A stretch of 64,000 nucleotides of DNA from Urophycis tenuis. Lineage: Eukaryota > Chordata > Actinopteri > Gadiformes > Phycidae. Both the position numbers and the translations under genes were made by a program. Positions 10,246 to 25,759 of this stretch are shown here, in pieces. How positions within the stretch are numbered: position 1 is the first letter of the stretch; every line of letters starts with the position of its first letter. The notes beneath the pieces were generated by a model. It was not told the origin of the DNA, did not search any database, and saw nothing but the letters and a program-made list of their open reading frames with translations. The stretch is taken from contig JAXIVH010000155.1 of NCBI GenBank assembly GCA_036785325.1, forward strand, positions 211,001-275,000, given 5' to 3'.

Positions 10246-13166
10246 TTTTTAGCCATTAAATGTTTCTTGGTGTTTTTCCCTGGCCTAAACAAAATTATAA
10301 AAAAATTTGGAAAAATAATACAGATTAATCCAAAACTAGGCCATTATGGCAAAGACCTCCACAGCTACAGTGAATTTCCCAGGGGATCTGTTATATGCTG
10401 GGATAAAAACGATCCAAACAGCACATAATATTAACATACTGAATGTGATTAGCTTAGCTTCATTAAAATTATCAGGTAGTTTTTGGGCTAGAACAGCTAA
10501 TACAAAACAAAATACAGCAAGGAGCCCAACGTACCCAAGCACAGCCCAGAAACCTAATGCTGAGCCTAAATGCAGATTCTACAATGATTTTCTCATTGTA
10601 GGTGGTAAGGTTTCTAATAGAGAAAGGGGGATTCAGAATCAACCACAAAATACATATCAGAACTTGAACAAATGTCAACGATACTACAGTCATTCTCTGC
10701 TGTGTGTAGGCCCAAACCATTACATAACGTTATTACCTGGCAGTGTAGCTCTGAAGGTCATCAACACCACTAAAGTCTTGCCCAGAACACAAGAGATACA
10801 TAAGACAAAAGTGATCCCAAAAGCTTTGTGATGAAGCATACCGGAATAGTCTGAGGGCCGATGAAGGTCAGAGAACACAGGAAACACAGAGTAAAGAAGA
10901 AGAGCAGCTAGAACAAGCTAGAACAAGCTAGCTAGTTACAAACTCCAGACCACCAATTTTTTCTGCCAGTTAATCAGCTCATACAAGGCCACAGGGTCAC
11001 CATTGGCATCAAATGAGACGTGGTAAACATTACGAGAAAAAATCACCCTTTACAACTGATGAGCAGACCTCCCCCCTTCTGCCCTCATCACTTTTTACAT
11101 GGGTGCTATTGAGAGTATCCTTACCAGCAGCCTCTCCGTCTGGTATGGCAGCTGCCTTATTGCTGACCAGAAGGCCCTACAAAGGGTGGTGAGGACAGCA
11201 GAGAAGATCAGCAGGTCAGCCCAACCATCCATCCAGGACCTATACCCGTCCCGCTGCCTCAAGAGAGCATTCGATATCACCAAAGACCCCACCAACCCAG
11301 CACACCAACTGTTCACCCTCCTACCATCTGGCAAGTGCTACCGTAGCATGCGGTGAAATACTACCAGACTCCGAAAAAGCTTTTTCCCACAGGCCACCAG
11401 ACTACTCAACTGACTCAAGAAAATTCGATGAACATGACAACCCCAGCACCCACAAAGACCAACTGAATGTTAAAATGATTTAAACTCAATGTCTGAACTA
11501 TGGTCTTTATATGCAGAATATCATACATGTTCACGTACATATGTATCTTGATGCTACTATTCTACACTTTGTTATATTGCACCTTTTTATTATTGCACCT
11601 CAGTAACACACCTCAAAATCGTATACAATTCTGGCACAATGTGCATATTCTATTCTGTATAATGTATATGCCCACTGTCTGTCTGTATATGTTGTGTTTA
11701 TTTGTCATGTGTGCACTATTATGTTATATGTTGTGTGTTAAAATATGACTTCACATTTGGAGTATGGGGAAACACAATTTTGATGATCTGTGTAGTTACT
11801 TGCACTAATTGCATGGTCTGATTGACATTAAAGTTCACTTTGACTTTGAGAAGGATCTAGAAGGTATTCTCTAAAACCTGGTATGATAGATTGCGGAATC
11901 TCAGAACTTCTGGATGGGTTACCCAAGCCTCACTGCCAGTCCATTGGCGAGGAGGCGAGGGATGTTGTAACAGCTCCTCCAGCAGAATCCACAAATCTTC
12001 TGGTGCTGTAAATGCCACAACCGTGGCTGTAGACCTGTACAGATTTCCATATATAAATTAAGCCTTTAGGTTTGGTTAGGCCTTTAGATTTGGATTGATA
12101 AACATTCTATTCCTTTGAAATTATTTTGGTTGGCATATCGTTTTTTATAAACTGAGCACAACTTTAACAATAATGTATAAACCTGCAAATGATAGCCACC
12201 TGTTGAATCCTGCTCTGTGGATCATATCTTTTGAATGATTCAGAGTACTCCACGCATATACCCTCATTGTGCGCTGCAAAAAAAAAGGACGCCATTCCAT
12301 TGTTACCATAGTCTGAGTTAGATCGGACAGAGCCAATCCTAGTCCAACCACAATGTATAACAAGTTTGGCAAGAGCGTCGGCCTGGAACTGGTCACTCAG
12401 GATGGTTCTAAAAAATGTATTGTATTGAGTATTGGGTCTTGTCAGACAAACGTGCATGTAGCAAAGTGACTGACCTATAGAAGTAATTAAACATTACAAT
12501 GCATTTTTACAAGATAGAGGCACACAAATAGCATTCTGCAGAATAAAAAAAACTTGTGGAATGTCATAAGGCCTGATGATGCGTGATATGCTGATGGATT
12601 GTGTTGTTCCAGAATCACCAATAACAGCCAACACCCTTCCCGTTTACAAACACACTTAACTGTTTTTATACAACAACTGAGGGTCATTTGTAAACTGCAA
12701 CGCTGCCTGCACAGCTATGACTGGTGAGGAGCTGCTGTTGATCTCAACAATGGCAAAGACCATTGTGTGCAAGAAGCACAGTTCACAGTTGTCCATGCTG
12801 CAAACAAATAAAACATTTCAAAGATACACAGAAAATATACTTTCATTATGGTATATTCAATTAGCTTTCAAAGTTATGAAATACAATTAAAATATACAGC
12901 AACCCCCTCTATTTTGTTCTCCAACTAACTCATTTCCCTATGCATTTGATTGGCTCTGGAAGGCTGGCATCATTTGGCTTAATTGTTTTCATGTAGTAAT
13001 GCATGGGGAAAACACCTCCAATAATGTTATCCCCTTTCTCTGCAAATGCAGGAATCTGATGGGTACCCCGAAGCCAACAATCAATAGAATCAGTGTTGGC
13101 ACTCTCTGCATTAGATGAATGATCTGTTCTCATGATAAGACCACCCACAGATGTATACAAAGAAAG
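10246..13166 (-). pseudogene. V2R/OlfC-like receptor pseudogene B0 (subfamily B)
   Basis: Decayed minus-strand copy of a subfamily B gene. Recognisable parts in transcript order: exon 1 at about 12937-13166 (IIGGVFPMHYYMKT), a degenerate exon 2 at about 12540-12797, exon 3 at about 12180-12450 (FFRTILSDQFQ, GWTRIGS) with a frameshift in an A8 run near 12280, exon 4 at about 11851-12035 (VVAFTAPEDLWILLEEL), exon 6 at about 10945-11064 ([12 protein letters not shown]), and the 7TM exon at about 10246-10900. The cysteine-rich exon and the first helix are gone; the 7TM remnant is fused to the exon 6 remnant at about 10920. A 1-bp shift near 10565 breaks the 7TM frame. A LINE fragment (11065-11850) sits between the exon 6 and exon 4 remnants. 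Its 5' end faces A1, as in the intact B/A pairs. Confidence 0.9.
11065..11850 (+). mobile_element. LINE 3' fragment inserted in B0
   Basis: Plus-strand frame at 11099-11356 encodes a LINE-like C-terminus (SVWYGSCLIADQKALQRVVR, then LFTLLPSGKCYRSMR), followed by an FFPQA-type segment in another frame and a 3' UTR ending in TTCACTTTGACTTTGAG, a microsatellite-like tail. Receptor exon 6 sequence stops at about 11064 and receptor exon 4 sequence resumes at 11851, giving both edges. The RT core is absent. The clade is uncertain. Confidence 0.75.
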
Positions 13167-14232
13167 CCCGAAACATAGGAAAAAATAAGCCCAAATTCAA
13201 GGTTGGTGTAAAAACAACTTCAACCAAACCACCCATTCTTAAAATTAGCATGTATGTGGTTACTAGGTCGTACAACTAGGCTATATAAATTACCAGCTAG
13301 ATGCTGACCTTTTTTGCATCATGTCACTTTCTGTACACAGGAGGAAACCCAACTGCTGCCGGTTGATTTGAATCATTCAAATTTTTAATCAGATAGTTGT
13401 TTGTTATGGATGGTTGTTTTCAAAGTTTCTACAGTCACAAATGGTACATGTTCTACGACAAATGTTTTTTAAGTTTTAATTTTATGACTAAATGTTTTTA
13501 ATTGTGGGCTATGTTGTAATATATACATACACTTGCTCTATTTTATTGAATAGGCCGCACTGAATGGTGACTCAACTTCTGAGGGCTTTTGCGTATTCTG
13601 CTTTATTGCCATGTAATATGTTGCAGAGTGATTCGAAAATCAATAAATCAATAAATCAAAGACATAGAGTTTTAAGTTAGAGTTATACGACTTCAGAGTA
13701 TTGGCACAACTTATAGAGTTGTGAAAAGCCACCACTGCAAAGGTGTTTCACAGAGTATAAGGAAATCATTAGTGTTTAAACGTGGTGTCTGTCATGTAAT
13801 AATATACATATAAAGCCATAAACACTTTTTTTTTAAATAAATTATTTGTTAGTCAAATGAATCAGTCAAATACCAATGAGGAATGTATTAACGGTGGAGA
13901 GATCAATTAATGAGTTGTTAACACCATGGACTAATTATTTAAGATATTTGTTGTATGGCTTGGCACTTTAATCGCACTTTGTAATTTGGCACTTTTATCG
14001 CTCTTTGTAACTTGGCACTTAGTCAGAGATGTTGTATACTAGCAATGGTTAATCTAGCAATTGAAATGCTTGAAACTTGTTCTGGTGACTTTCTTACTGT
14101 ATTTGCAGCAATGAAATGTTTCACCTTCATATGACAAATGTACTCTTTGTATGTCGCTTTGAATAAAAGCGTCTGCTAAATGTAAATGTAACACAGCCAA
14201 CTGAATAACAGCACAGCGTTATACATGTGTTA
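13167..14232. other. Divergent intergenic region between B0 and A1
   Basis: A decayed subfamily B promoter lies at about 13282-13310 (minus-strand TATA and GGTCAGCATCT). A SINE-tail-like stretch at about 14150-14190 (GCTTTGAATAAAAGCGTCTG) is followed by the A1 upstream region. I see no coding exon. Confidence 0.5.
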
Positions 14233-14247
14233 CTACCATCTAGTGGT
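14233..14247 (-). promoter_or_regulatory. CTCF-like motif upstream of A1
   Basis: The minus strand reads ACCACTAGATGGTAG, close to the vertebrate CTCF core CCASYAGRKGGC. Related motifs sit at the same distance (about 330-360 bp) upstream of A2 and A6. Binding is inferred from motif resemblance only. Confidence 0.35.
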
Positions 14248-14435
14248 TGTGACCTGTTAATGTTGTTTGTGGATGTTCTTTAAAGAACAGGTCAAAAAGC
14301 AGTTTGTGTATATTTTGAATAACTATTGGAATGCCACCAAGAAGGAGTCAAAAGGATGTTTAAACAAATTGCCTAAAATAAATATCCATTGTTAGGACCT
14401 AAATGCAATCCAGGATTCCCCCTCCCCCCCCAACT

Positions 14436-14516
14436 TTTGCCCACTCCTGATAGGCATTTACAATATTAAACAATGATGTAACTGGCAACGTGGGTGGCAT
14501 TAGACTGTTTATAAAG
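14436..14516 (+). promoter_or_regulatory. Subfamily A promoter module of A1
   Basis: A block shared with the other A genes: TTTGCCCACTCCTGATAGGC, then CAATGATGTAACT, then AGACTGTTTATAAAG with the TATA box at 14510-14516. The TATA box is 65 bp before the ATG, so the 5' leader must be short (about 30 nt). Confidence 0.75.
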
Positions 14517-14574
14517 ACAAGTGTTTGAGAAATAATTTAGTTTCCATGAGGTGGGATCAGTTTGGAGGGCTATC

Positions 14575-18428
<3,854 letters not shown>

Positions 18429-19401
18429 AAACAGTGCATTGATTTGTCATAATTGTTTGTTTTAACAAATATATTTAGTCAGTGAGTTTGTGTAGAACTT
18501 AGATATTGCCTGTATTCTACAATAATTTAATTTCCTTGATTATTGTTAAAATTGTAGATTGTAATTCTGAATTGTAGCTGTTTTAAATATAAATATGTTA
18601 TACATGTGGGATGATTAGTTTGACCAACATATTTATTAATACTATTCACTGGTGAACACAGACATATCTTTGAGGCCAAATAAACAACAACATAGGGAAT
18701 AAATAAATGCTCTTTGATCTCTGTCTTGTCTTCATTCAGCTGTAAGAAGTTGTGAAGTGAGTACATAGAGGGTTGTAAGCACACAGAGACTAATTTCTAA
18801 TCACCTCTGTAGCCACCAATGTTTAGCTGTAGCAATGCTGTAGCCACCAAAGTACTTGTCCCAGGGTTCAGTTTTTGCATTCACTCCCATATATTTAAAT
18901 AGAACGCATGCATCAATCAATCTTATGCAGTGCAATGAACATTACCCAGTACTTGACCCATATCAGTTGGATTAAATAGCCGCACAAGTGTTTTTTTTTT
19001 AGTTGGCCAGGTAGTTTTTAATGATCAATGATTTCTGCGTACAATTGTATGCTTTTTGTTTAAACAAAAAACCTGCAATTAGGTGTTTGAAAATGTTGTA
19101 CATGAATGAATCGTCAAAAGGAACCTTTTCTTTGAAAATGATTTCTGAAATGGAACTGAAAATAGTTGTATTGAATTATGAGAGCTATGATACAAACAAT
19201 AAACCATTGATGATTCAAATTAAGAATGATTCATGCACTCTAATGTAAAGATACTACACAGCTAAGCACATACATCTTTGCAATGCCGCAAATATCTAAA
19301 CAAAGTAAAATTATTTTTATTGTTTTACAGTTATTTGGACTTCACTACATCTACATCTAAAAGTAAAAAGCTCATCAATGAATAAACAAAAAGTACTTTT
19401 G
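18429..19401. other. Convergent intergenic region A1/B1
   Basis: The 3' flanks of A1 and B1. Candidate poly(A) signals are AATAAA near 18677 (plus strand) and TTTATT near 19315 (AATAAA on the minus strand). The stretch at about 19050-19260 is shared with the 3' flanks of B2 and B3. I see no gene. Confidence 0.5.
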
Positions 19402-22400
19402 TTACTTTTTACCCATTACATTTTTTTTTGTGTTTTTCTCTGGCCTAAACAAAATTATAAAACATTTAGGAATGAATATACAGATAATCAATCCAAAACT
19501 TGAGGCCAATATTGCAAAGATCTCCACAGCTACAGTGAACTTCCCAGGGGAACTGATGTAAGCTGGGATAAAAGTGATCCAAACAGCACAGAATATTAGC
19601 ATACTAAATGTGATTAGCTTAGCTTCATTAAAATTATCAGGTAGTTTTCGGGCTAGAACAGCCAACACAAAACAAAATATTGCAAGGAGCCCAATGTACC
19701 CAAGAACAGCCCAGAAACCTATCGCTGAGCCTAATGCACATTCTAGAATGATTTTCTCCTTGTATGTGGTAAGGTTTCTAATAGAGAAAGGGGGATTCAG
19801 AATCAACCACAAAATACATATCAGAACTTGAACAAATGTAAAAATTACTACAGTCATTCTCTGCTGTGTAGGTCCAAACCATTTCATAACATTATTACCT
19901 GGCAGTGTAGCTCTGAAGGCCATTAACACAACCAGAGTTTTCCCCAGAACACAAGAGATACAGAGGACAAACGTGATCCCAAAAGCTGTGTGGCGAAGCA
20001 TACAAGACCAGTCTGAAGGTGGACCAATGAAAGTCAGAGAACAGAGGAAACACAGAGTCAATGAGAGGAGTAGTAGGAAGCTCAGCTCAGAGTTGTTGGC
20101 CCGAACAATAGCAGATGATCTGTGCTGGAAGAATACTATGGCTGTAGCAATACTTAAGCAGGCTCCTCCAACTGAGAATGCTGCCAAAATAATCCCCAGG
20201 ATCTCATGCATGGAGAGAAATTCAACAGGCTTAGGAAGACATACATTCTTCTCTTCATTAGGCCAGAACTCATCAGGACAAATGAAGCAGTCTGACAAAT
20301 CTGAAGAGAATTTATAAAATATTAAATCTTAATATTAAATGGTGCTTTGTAGATATGGGCATTTTTTCTGCATTATCCTGAATAAAATCTGTTATACCTG
20401 AAGTATTGCTCATTTCTCCTTCAGCACATGGTACACAGTCATAGCAGCAAACAGGCTTCCCCTTCTGGAGAACCTTGCGCGTTCCTGGTGGACAGCTGAC
20501 ACTGCATACGGACACAGGCACCTGATGCGCATAGATATACAGCTTTACATACAAGAAAATAAATGTAATTAAATGAATTCAAAGTATATGTAGTTATTCC
20601 TGCCTGTACACCGCCATCCGGCCAGCTGACGTTCCTTATCATTTTGAACTTCTGGCCAAGAGAAACAGATTCATCATAGTGTCCCACTGTTACACACTCC
20701 AGGCCCCCATTCTCATTTTTCTGCCAGTTAATAAGCTCATAAAATGCCACAGGGTCACCATTGGCATCAAATGAGACATGATAACCATTACGAGAGAAAT
20801 TCACCATTTTCAATTGTTCAAGGACCTGCATTGGTGTCAGTAAGAAAGTAATAGAGTGAGAACGAAGGTCATGATCTATTTAGCACACATTTAATTTTCA
20901 ATCTCAATTTTATAATTATATAAATTATATTTAACAACCTGCATTGGCTCTATTTTGATGAATTGGTCACATTGTATTGTAGAGTTTGTCTTCTTACACA
21001 CTGAATTGTGTATAGCGTGTGCTATTGCATACACAGCTTTGTAGACCATGTTTGTGATTCTGAGTTGAGAGGTGTCAGTGTACGGGTTTTGGAGCTTCTG
21101 TACATCTTCAGTTCCATCACATCCTCTTTCTGCTGAGCCAGCCTCTACAAACAGAGGCATAGGTTAAGTGAAAAACAGAAAGTTAGGGTTTTCATGGTTT
21201 GAAGCAAATGTGACTGACTTGAATATCCAGTCATATAATATATTGATAATGTACTCATAGTAGTGTAAAATATAGACTAAATATATATCTATATACTATA
21301 ATGTAATATGTAATATAATATAGAAACTTTTAAAATTGGTATTTAGTTTTGTCTTAGATCTTTCTTTGAATAGCTTTGACGTATGTATATTTATGTTTTC
21401 TATCTTATCTTATCTTTTCTGTGTCAAAATAGTTCATTTAAATTCTGTAAAGAAAACATTGGCCGGCCCAATTGTTTAATCATATGTGACAAATCCTCAA
21501 TCTCTGTTAGTCAAGATACAAGAGTGAGTAACATGTAAGCTATGCAGAATTTCTATGATCTCACTTTTTTTGAGATGGCAGTTGAATGAACTCTCCCACA
21601 ATTCAGTCAGCAGCTGAGATGTAGATACTTTGGCAGGCGAAAGATCCAGAATATATTTTCTGAATCCAGGTATAACAGATTGTGGAATACCAAATCCAAT
21701 GGCCCCAGCACAAAAGCCAAACCTCAACATTTCAGGATTAGTTATCCAGGATTCACTGCCTATCCATTGGCGGGAGGGAAAGGGCTTGGTGGCCAACTCC
21801 TCCAACAGAATCCTCATATCTCCTAATGCTGTGAACGCCACGACTATTGATGCTGTAGACCTTAGAGGATATGGCATTCAAATTACTTAAAATAATAGAG
21901 GACCACAATAGAGAACCAGACATAATGTGCTGCTTAAATATGTAATGTATATGGAGAACAAATATTAACAAAACAATATTTCAAATGTAATTTTCTTTTC
22001 CGGATTCATGACATTGTAACATTTTAAAGAACACATTTTGAATATTATTACTTCTCAATCTAATTGACAATCATGATGTCATGACTACAATGTGATTAAT
22101 GAACTCATAAACCTGCGAATAACGTCAGCCACTTGTTGAATCTTGCTGTGTGGATCAGTGCGATAGATTGATTCAGAGTATTCCACACATATACCCTCTT
22201 TGTTTGCTGCTCGTAGAAAGGACGCCATCCCATTGTTACCATAGTCTGAGTTGGACCGGACAGCACCAATCCAAGTCCAACCAAAATGTTTCACAAGTTT
22301 GGCAAGAGCGTCGGCCTGGAACTGGTCACTCGGGATGGTTCTAAAAAATGTTGGGTATTGGGTCTTGTCAGACAAACATGCACATGTAGCGAAGTGACTG

Positions 22401-23270
22401 ACCTGGAAGAGAAAAAAAAATGCAGCACATTTAAGGAAAAAATGCTACACAAGGCACTGGTTCTATAAAACAAATCTGTATTGTCAGAAACATTACCTGT
22501 GGAATGTCAAAGGGCCCGATGACGCGTGACATGCTGATACTTGGCGTGGATCCAGACTCACCCACTACAGCGGATACCCTGCCAGATCGGGAACACTGTT
22601 TATTTGAGTCATACAATGGCTGCAAGCCGTTTGCGAGCTGAAACGCCACCTGGGAAGCTATGGGTACCGCGGCACATGAGTCATGGATTTGGTAACCGAG
22701 TGTAATGCCTGGCAGAAGGTCCGAGCTGTTGTTAATTTCTTCAATGGCGAAGACCATAGCACTCAAAAACTGCACTTCACGCATATTCAAGCTGCAAAGA
22801 GATTGGAATATGCATTTTGCAAATTTTACAGATAATTTAGATTAACGTCATAGATAATATTTATATAATGAAAATATGTATTCCACGGCAAATTTATTTT
22901 TACCTGTGCACTATTTTTCCCCTCTCACTCACCTCCCTGTACATTCAAGAGGCTCTGGTTGGCTGGTGTAGTTATGCTTCACTGTTTTCATGGAGTAATG
23001 TATAGAAAAAACACCTCCAATAAGGTAGTCCCCTTCCAGTGTGAATACAGGAGGACGAGGAGTGCCTCGAAGCATACATTTAACAGAATTAGTAGCATTC
23101 CCTGCATCAGATAAATCCCCAATCTTAACCTTACCATCGTTCTCAGACCCTGTAGTGCCATGTCTTTGTAGTAGACCATCTGCAGACTCATACAAAGCAA
23201 GAGCAAGACAGAGCACAACCAATCCCAGAGACAGGGTTGGCCTAAACAAAAACATTACAGAACACTTCAT
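19402..23270 (-). CDS. V2R/OlfC-like class C receptor B1
   Basis: Subfamily B receptor, predicted olfactory class C GPCR. Eight coding exons in transcript order: 22933-23270, 22497-22791, 22113-22402, 21565-21860, 20939-21144, 20604-20825, 20398-20521, 19402-20300. They sum to 2670 bp, 889 aa, all phases agreeing. Signal peptide about 1-30 ([14 protein letters not shown]); Venus-flytrap domain to about 549, with GESGST and SHFATCACL as the amino-acid-clamp region; cysteine-rich linker ([14 protein letters not shown]); seven helices from about residue 617; short tail. Exon 6 ends at a GC splice donor (CAG|GCAGGA), needed to reach VPVSVCS in phase 0 and conserved in B2 and B3. An upstream in-frame ATG at 23282 would add four residues. 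B1 faces A2 head to head and converges with A1. It is the most divergent of the three intact B genes. Confidence 0.93.
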
Positions 23271-23328
23271 CCTTATCAACATAGGGCTATGTGATATGGA
23301 TGAGGCGGCTCCTACATATTACAACATC

Positions 23329-23357
23329 TTATATAGACTCTCCAACAGATGCTGACC
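23329..23357 (-). promoter_or_regulatory. Subfamily B promoter of B1
   Basis: On the minus strand GGTCAGCATCTG is followed by TTGGAGAGTCTATATAAG, with the TATA box at 23329-23335, about 60 bp before the ATG. The same arrangement occurs at B2 and B3 and, decayed, at B0. Confidence 0.7.
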
Positions 23358-24136
23358 TCTTACAGTATACGTCATTTAATGCTTCAGTTCATTGTATGTG
23401 TCTTAAATCCAATCAAAGACCAGATGAAACAAATTAACAATAATAATAATAACATTGAAAATAAATGACTACAATATACTATAATCCACTTACCGGTACT
23501 GTGTTTGTCATGGATACTCACAGCGCTGATTTTAAAATGTGTGTTAGGTGGTCTATCTAAAAAGGCTGCCAGTTTATATCTAATTCATTAAATGTATATT
23601 TTATTTTTATAATTCCAATCCAAAACCTCAAATCTAATTCAATGTAGGCAAGGGGGTAAACAAATTATATGCTAAAGTCTTCAAAATAAAAAACATTTGA
23701 CTGCAAAACACTGGATAATTTAAATGTTCTGCTTTACAAATGTGCTTTACATTTGCTTTGCAAATTATAAAGTGTGACCATTTAATTTATCTGTAAAAAT
23801 GTAAGGTCTTTGTTCACAATTGCATACTTGAGTTCATAGTTTAGTAAGAGGGCTATTATGACCAAAGATTAAAAAAACACATTTGAGCTGTATTTTCTGG
23901 GCTACCATAGAAACATGGCTGCACAACATGGCGGGTGCCGTGGAAGAGGACCGGCTCACTATGTAGATATAAAGGGCTCATGCTAAGGTAACAAAAACAC
24001 AATGATTCTTATTTTCATGGGATTATACACACACATGGTTGCCACTAGTACGAGTACTTGGGAGTGTGGGCTGATCTTATAATATTCCAAGCAAACCAGA
24101 CCCAAAAAGGGTTAGGACAGAGTAGGGTTAGGGAGG
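23358..24136. other. Intergenic, nothing recognised
   Basis: AT-rich spacer between the B1 promoter and a LINE fragment. No exon or clear repeat is seen. A short TTC-repeat run at 24137-24155 forms the 3' tail of the following element. Confidence 0.45.
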
Positions 24137-24900
24137 CTTCTTCTTCTTCTTCTTTCGTGTATCATCAGATGGGCAACTCGGTGTCGTGCAGCCACGCCCT
24201 CGTCTGTGGTCCTAAGTCAAAGAGGCCAGCTTCTGAGGGTGGGCTGTATAGGGGGCAGCCAGTGATTATGTGCTCGGTAGTCTGTTCAGGTTCGCCACAC
24301 TCCCATGCGGCACTGTCCGATAGGCCCCACTTCTTCAGAGATGACTTGAAGCGGCCGACCCCAGTAGGTAGACGGTTCAGCAAGGTCCACAGGTGGCTTG
24401 GGAGGTCTTCTCCTTTTACATCGCCTCCTGGGTTCCTGATTTATCGTTGGATGCGGGAGGGCCCAGCCATCTCCCACTTCTGTTTCCAGGATGCTGCCAG
24501 CCAGGCATCTCTGGACAAGTCCTCAGGGATATACTGTAGCATCTCTTGTACTGCCTTGTTGTAGGGATGGTGTGGCGAGACTTGAGCCTGCCTGGTGGTG
24601 CCGGTGTTATTGTGTCTTTGAGCAGGATGTGCCAGTCGTACTTCTGGGCTTTTCTTGCCAGGGTGAGGGTAGCTGCATCCCGTCTGAGACTGGCCGGGGC
24701 CATTCCAGCAAGGACTGGCAGGTGTCCAGGCAACCAGTGGGTTTCAGGCAACCAGTTACTATCCAGAAAGCGCTGTTGATGGCCGTATTTACCTTGTTCA
24801 CGTGTGGACTTCTGCTCCAGGCAAGGGCACAGTATTCGGCTACGGGTAGGACAAGGGCTTGCGTGGATATGCGTAGGCCAACATATTTGTAAAAAAATAG
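24137..24900 (-). mobile_element. Degenerate LINE 3' end
   Basis: On the minus strand several frames together resemble the C-terminal end of a fish non-LTR retrotransposon: LNRLPTGVGRFKSSLKKWGL with a Cys/His cluster (ECGEPEQTTEHIITGC), preceded in other frames by AEYCALAWSRSPH and PVLAGMAPASLRRDAATL. Frameshifts separate these parts. The (GAA)n tract at its 3' end fits a LINE tail. It is GC-richer than its surroundings. The RT catalytic core is not present. Confidence 0.7.
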
Positions 24901-25137
24901 TGAATAAATACATATTTTCTGAAACATTTGAATTATTTACATTTTTGTTACCAAATTATTCAATCCCAGATTGAGTTTATGTTTCATTAGAGACAGGCTA
25001 CAGCCCCAATATCCAACCCCAGGTTCCATCAACTTCTTGCCTTCAATCTCGAATAGAATACAATGCATGTAATGAAAATGTAACCAATACAATTTTTTTA
25101 CCACAAAAATGCCCTTAATCGGAAGTATGAATTCATT

Positions 25138-25210
25138 GACCAGCGGATAACTTCAGTCACTTGTTGAATCTTGCTGTGTGGATCAGTGCAATAGAATGAT
25201 ACAGAGTCAC
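25138..25210 (-). pseudogene. Orphan subfamily B exon 3 fragment
   Basis: About 70 bp closely match the end of B exon 3 (the part encoding [13 protein letters not shown] residues and the exon end near the CAG donor), including a CACTTGTTGAATCTTGCTG stretch. No other exon of that gene remains nearby, so this is the last trace of a lost B gene between B1 and A2. Confidence 0.75.
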
Positions 25211-25398
25211 AGGAGTCAAGGATGTTTACAGAGGGTTATGCCCAGGAGGTCAATGCTGTTGTTAATTAAAGTTTAGACAGATGTTGATGTAGCTGCAAAA
25301 AGTATCTTTGAGACGTCTTATATATTTTATCTTATACAGTATATTTATATATAGAGCAGAGACAACTGAATAACTAAACCCCATCATATATGTGTTTT

Positions 25399-25413
25399 AC
25401 TACCATCTTGTGG
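25399..25413 (-). promoter_or_regulatory. CTCF-like motif upstream of A2
   Basis: The minus strand reads CCACAAGATGGTA, a one-base variant of the motif upstream of A1, at nearly the same distance from the start codon. Confidence 0.25.
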
Positions 25414-25625
25414 TAGTGATGACTTAATCCTGTTTGTGAATTAAATATTTACAAATCAAAAACCAGTCGATATATATTTTAAATCACCAATGGAATGCCA
25501 CAAAGGATTACCAATGCACATTGTTGGTTAAACAAATTTCCAATATCAAATATACTGTTATTAGTATTATTATATAGTATAATATTACTGTTATCTTAAC
25601 ACAGTACAGGACCTCCCCCAAAACC

Positions 25626-25706
25626 TTTGCCCAGTTCTGATTGGTATTTACAATCTTAAACAAGGATGTAACTGACAAAGGGCATAGCATGAGACTGTTT
25701 ATAAAG
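25626..25706 (+). promoter_or_regulatory. Subfamily A promoter module of A2
   Basis: Carries TTTGCCCAGTTCTGATTGG, AAGGATGTAACT and GAGACTGTTTATAAAG, with the TATA box at 25700-25706, 60 bp before the ATG. Order and spacing match A1. Confidence 0.75.
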
Positions 25707-25759
25707 TAGAACATTTGAGAATGAATCTATTTTGCAAAAGGTCAAATTGTAGGGTTGTC

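Larger units (their letters stand above)
24910..25625. other. A2 upstream intergenic region
   Basis: Apart from the B exon 3 relic (25138-25210), the region is AT-rich. The part from about 25370 on resembles the A1 upstream sequence, including a CTCF-like motif at 25399-25413 and an AATGGAATGCCAC block near 25490. Confidence 0.5.

Noticed and set aside
24058..24564. Plus-strand 168-codon frame
   Set aside because: Antisense to LINE C-terminal coding on the minus strand; no recognisable domain.
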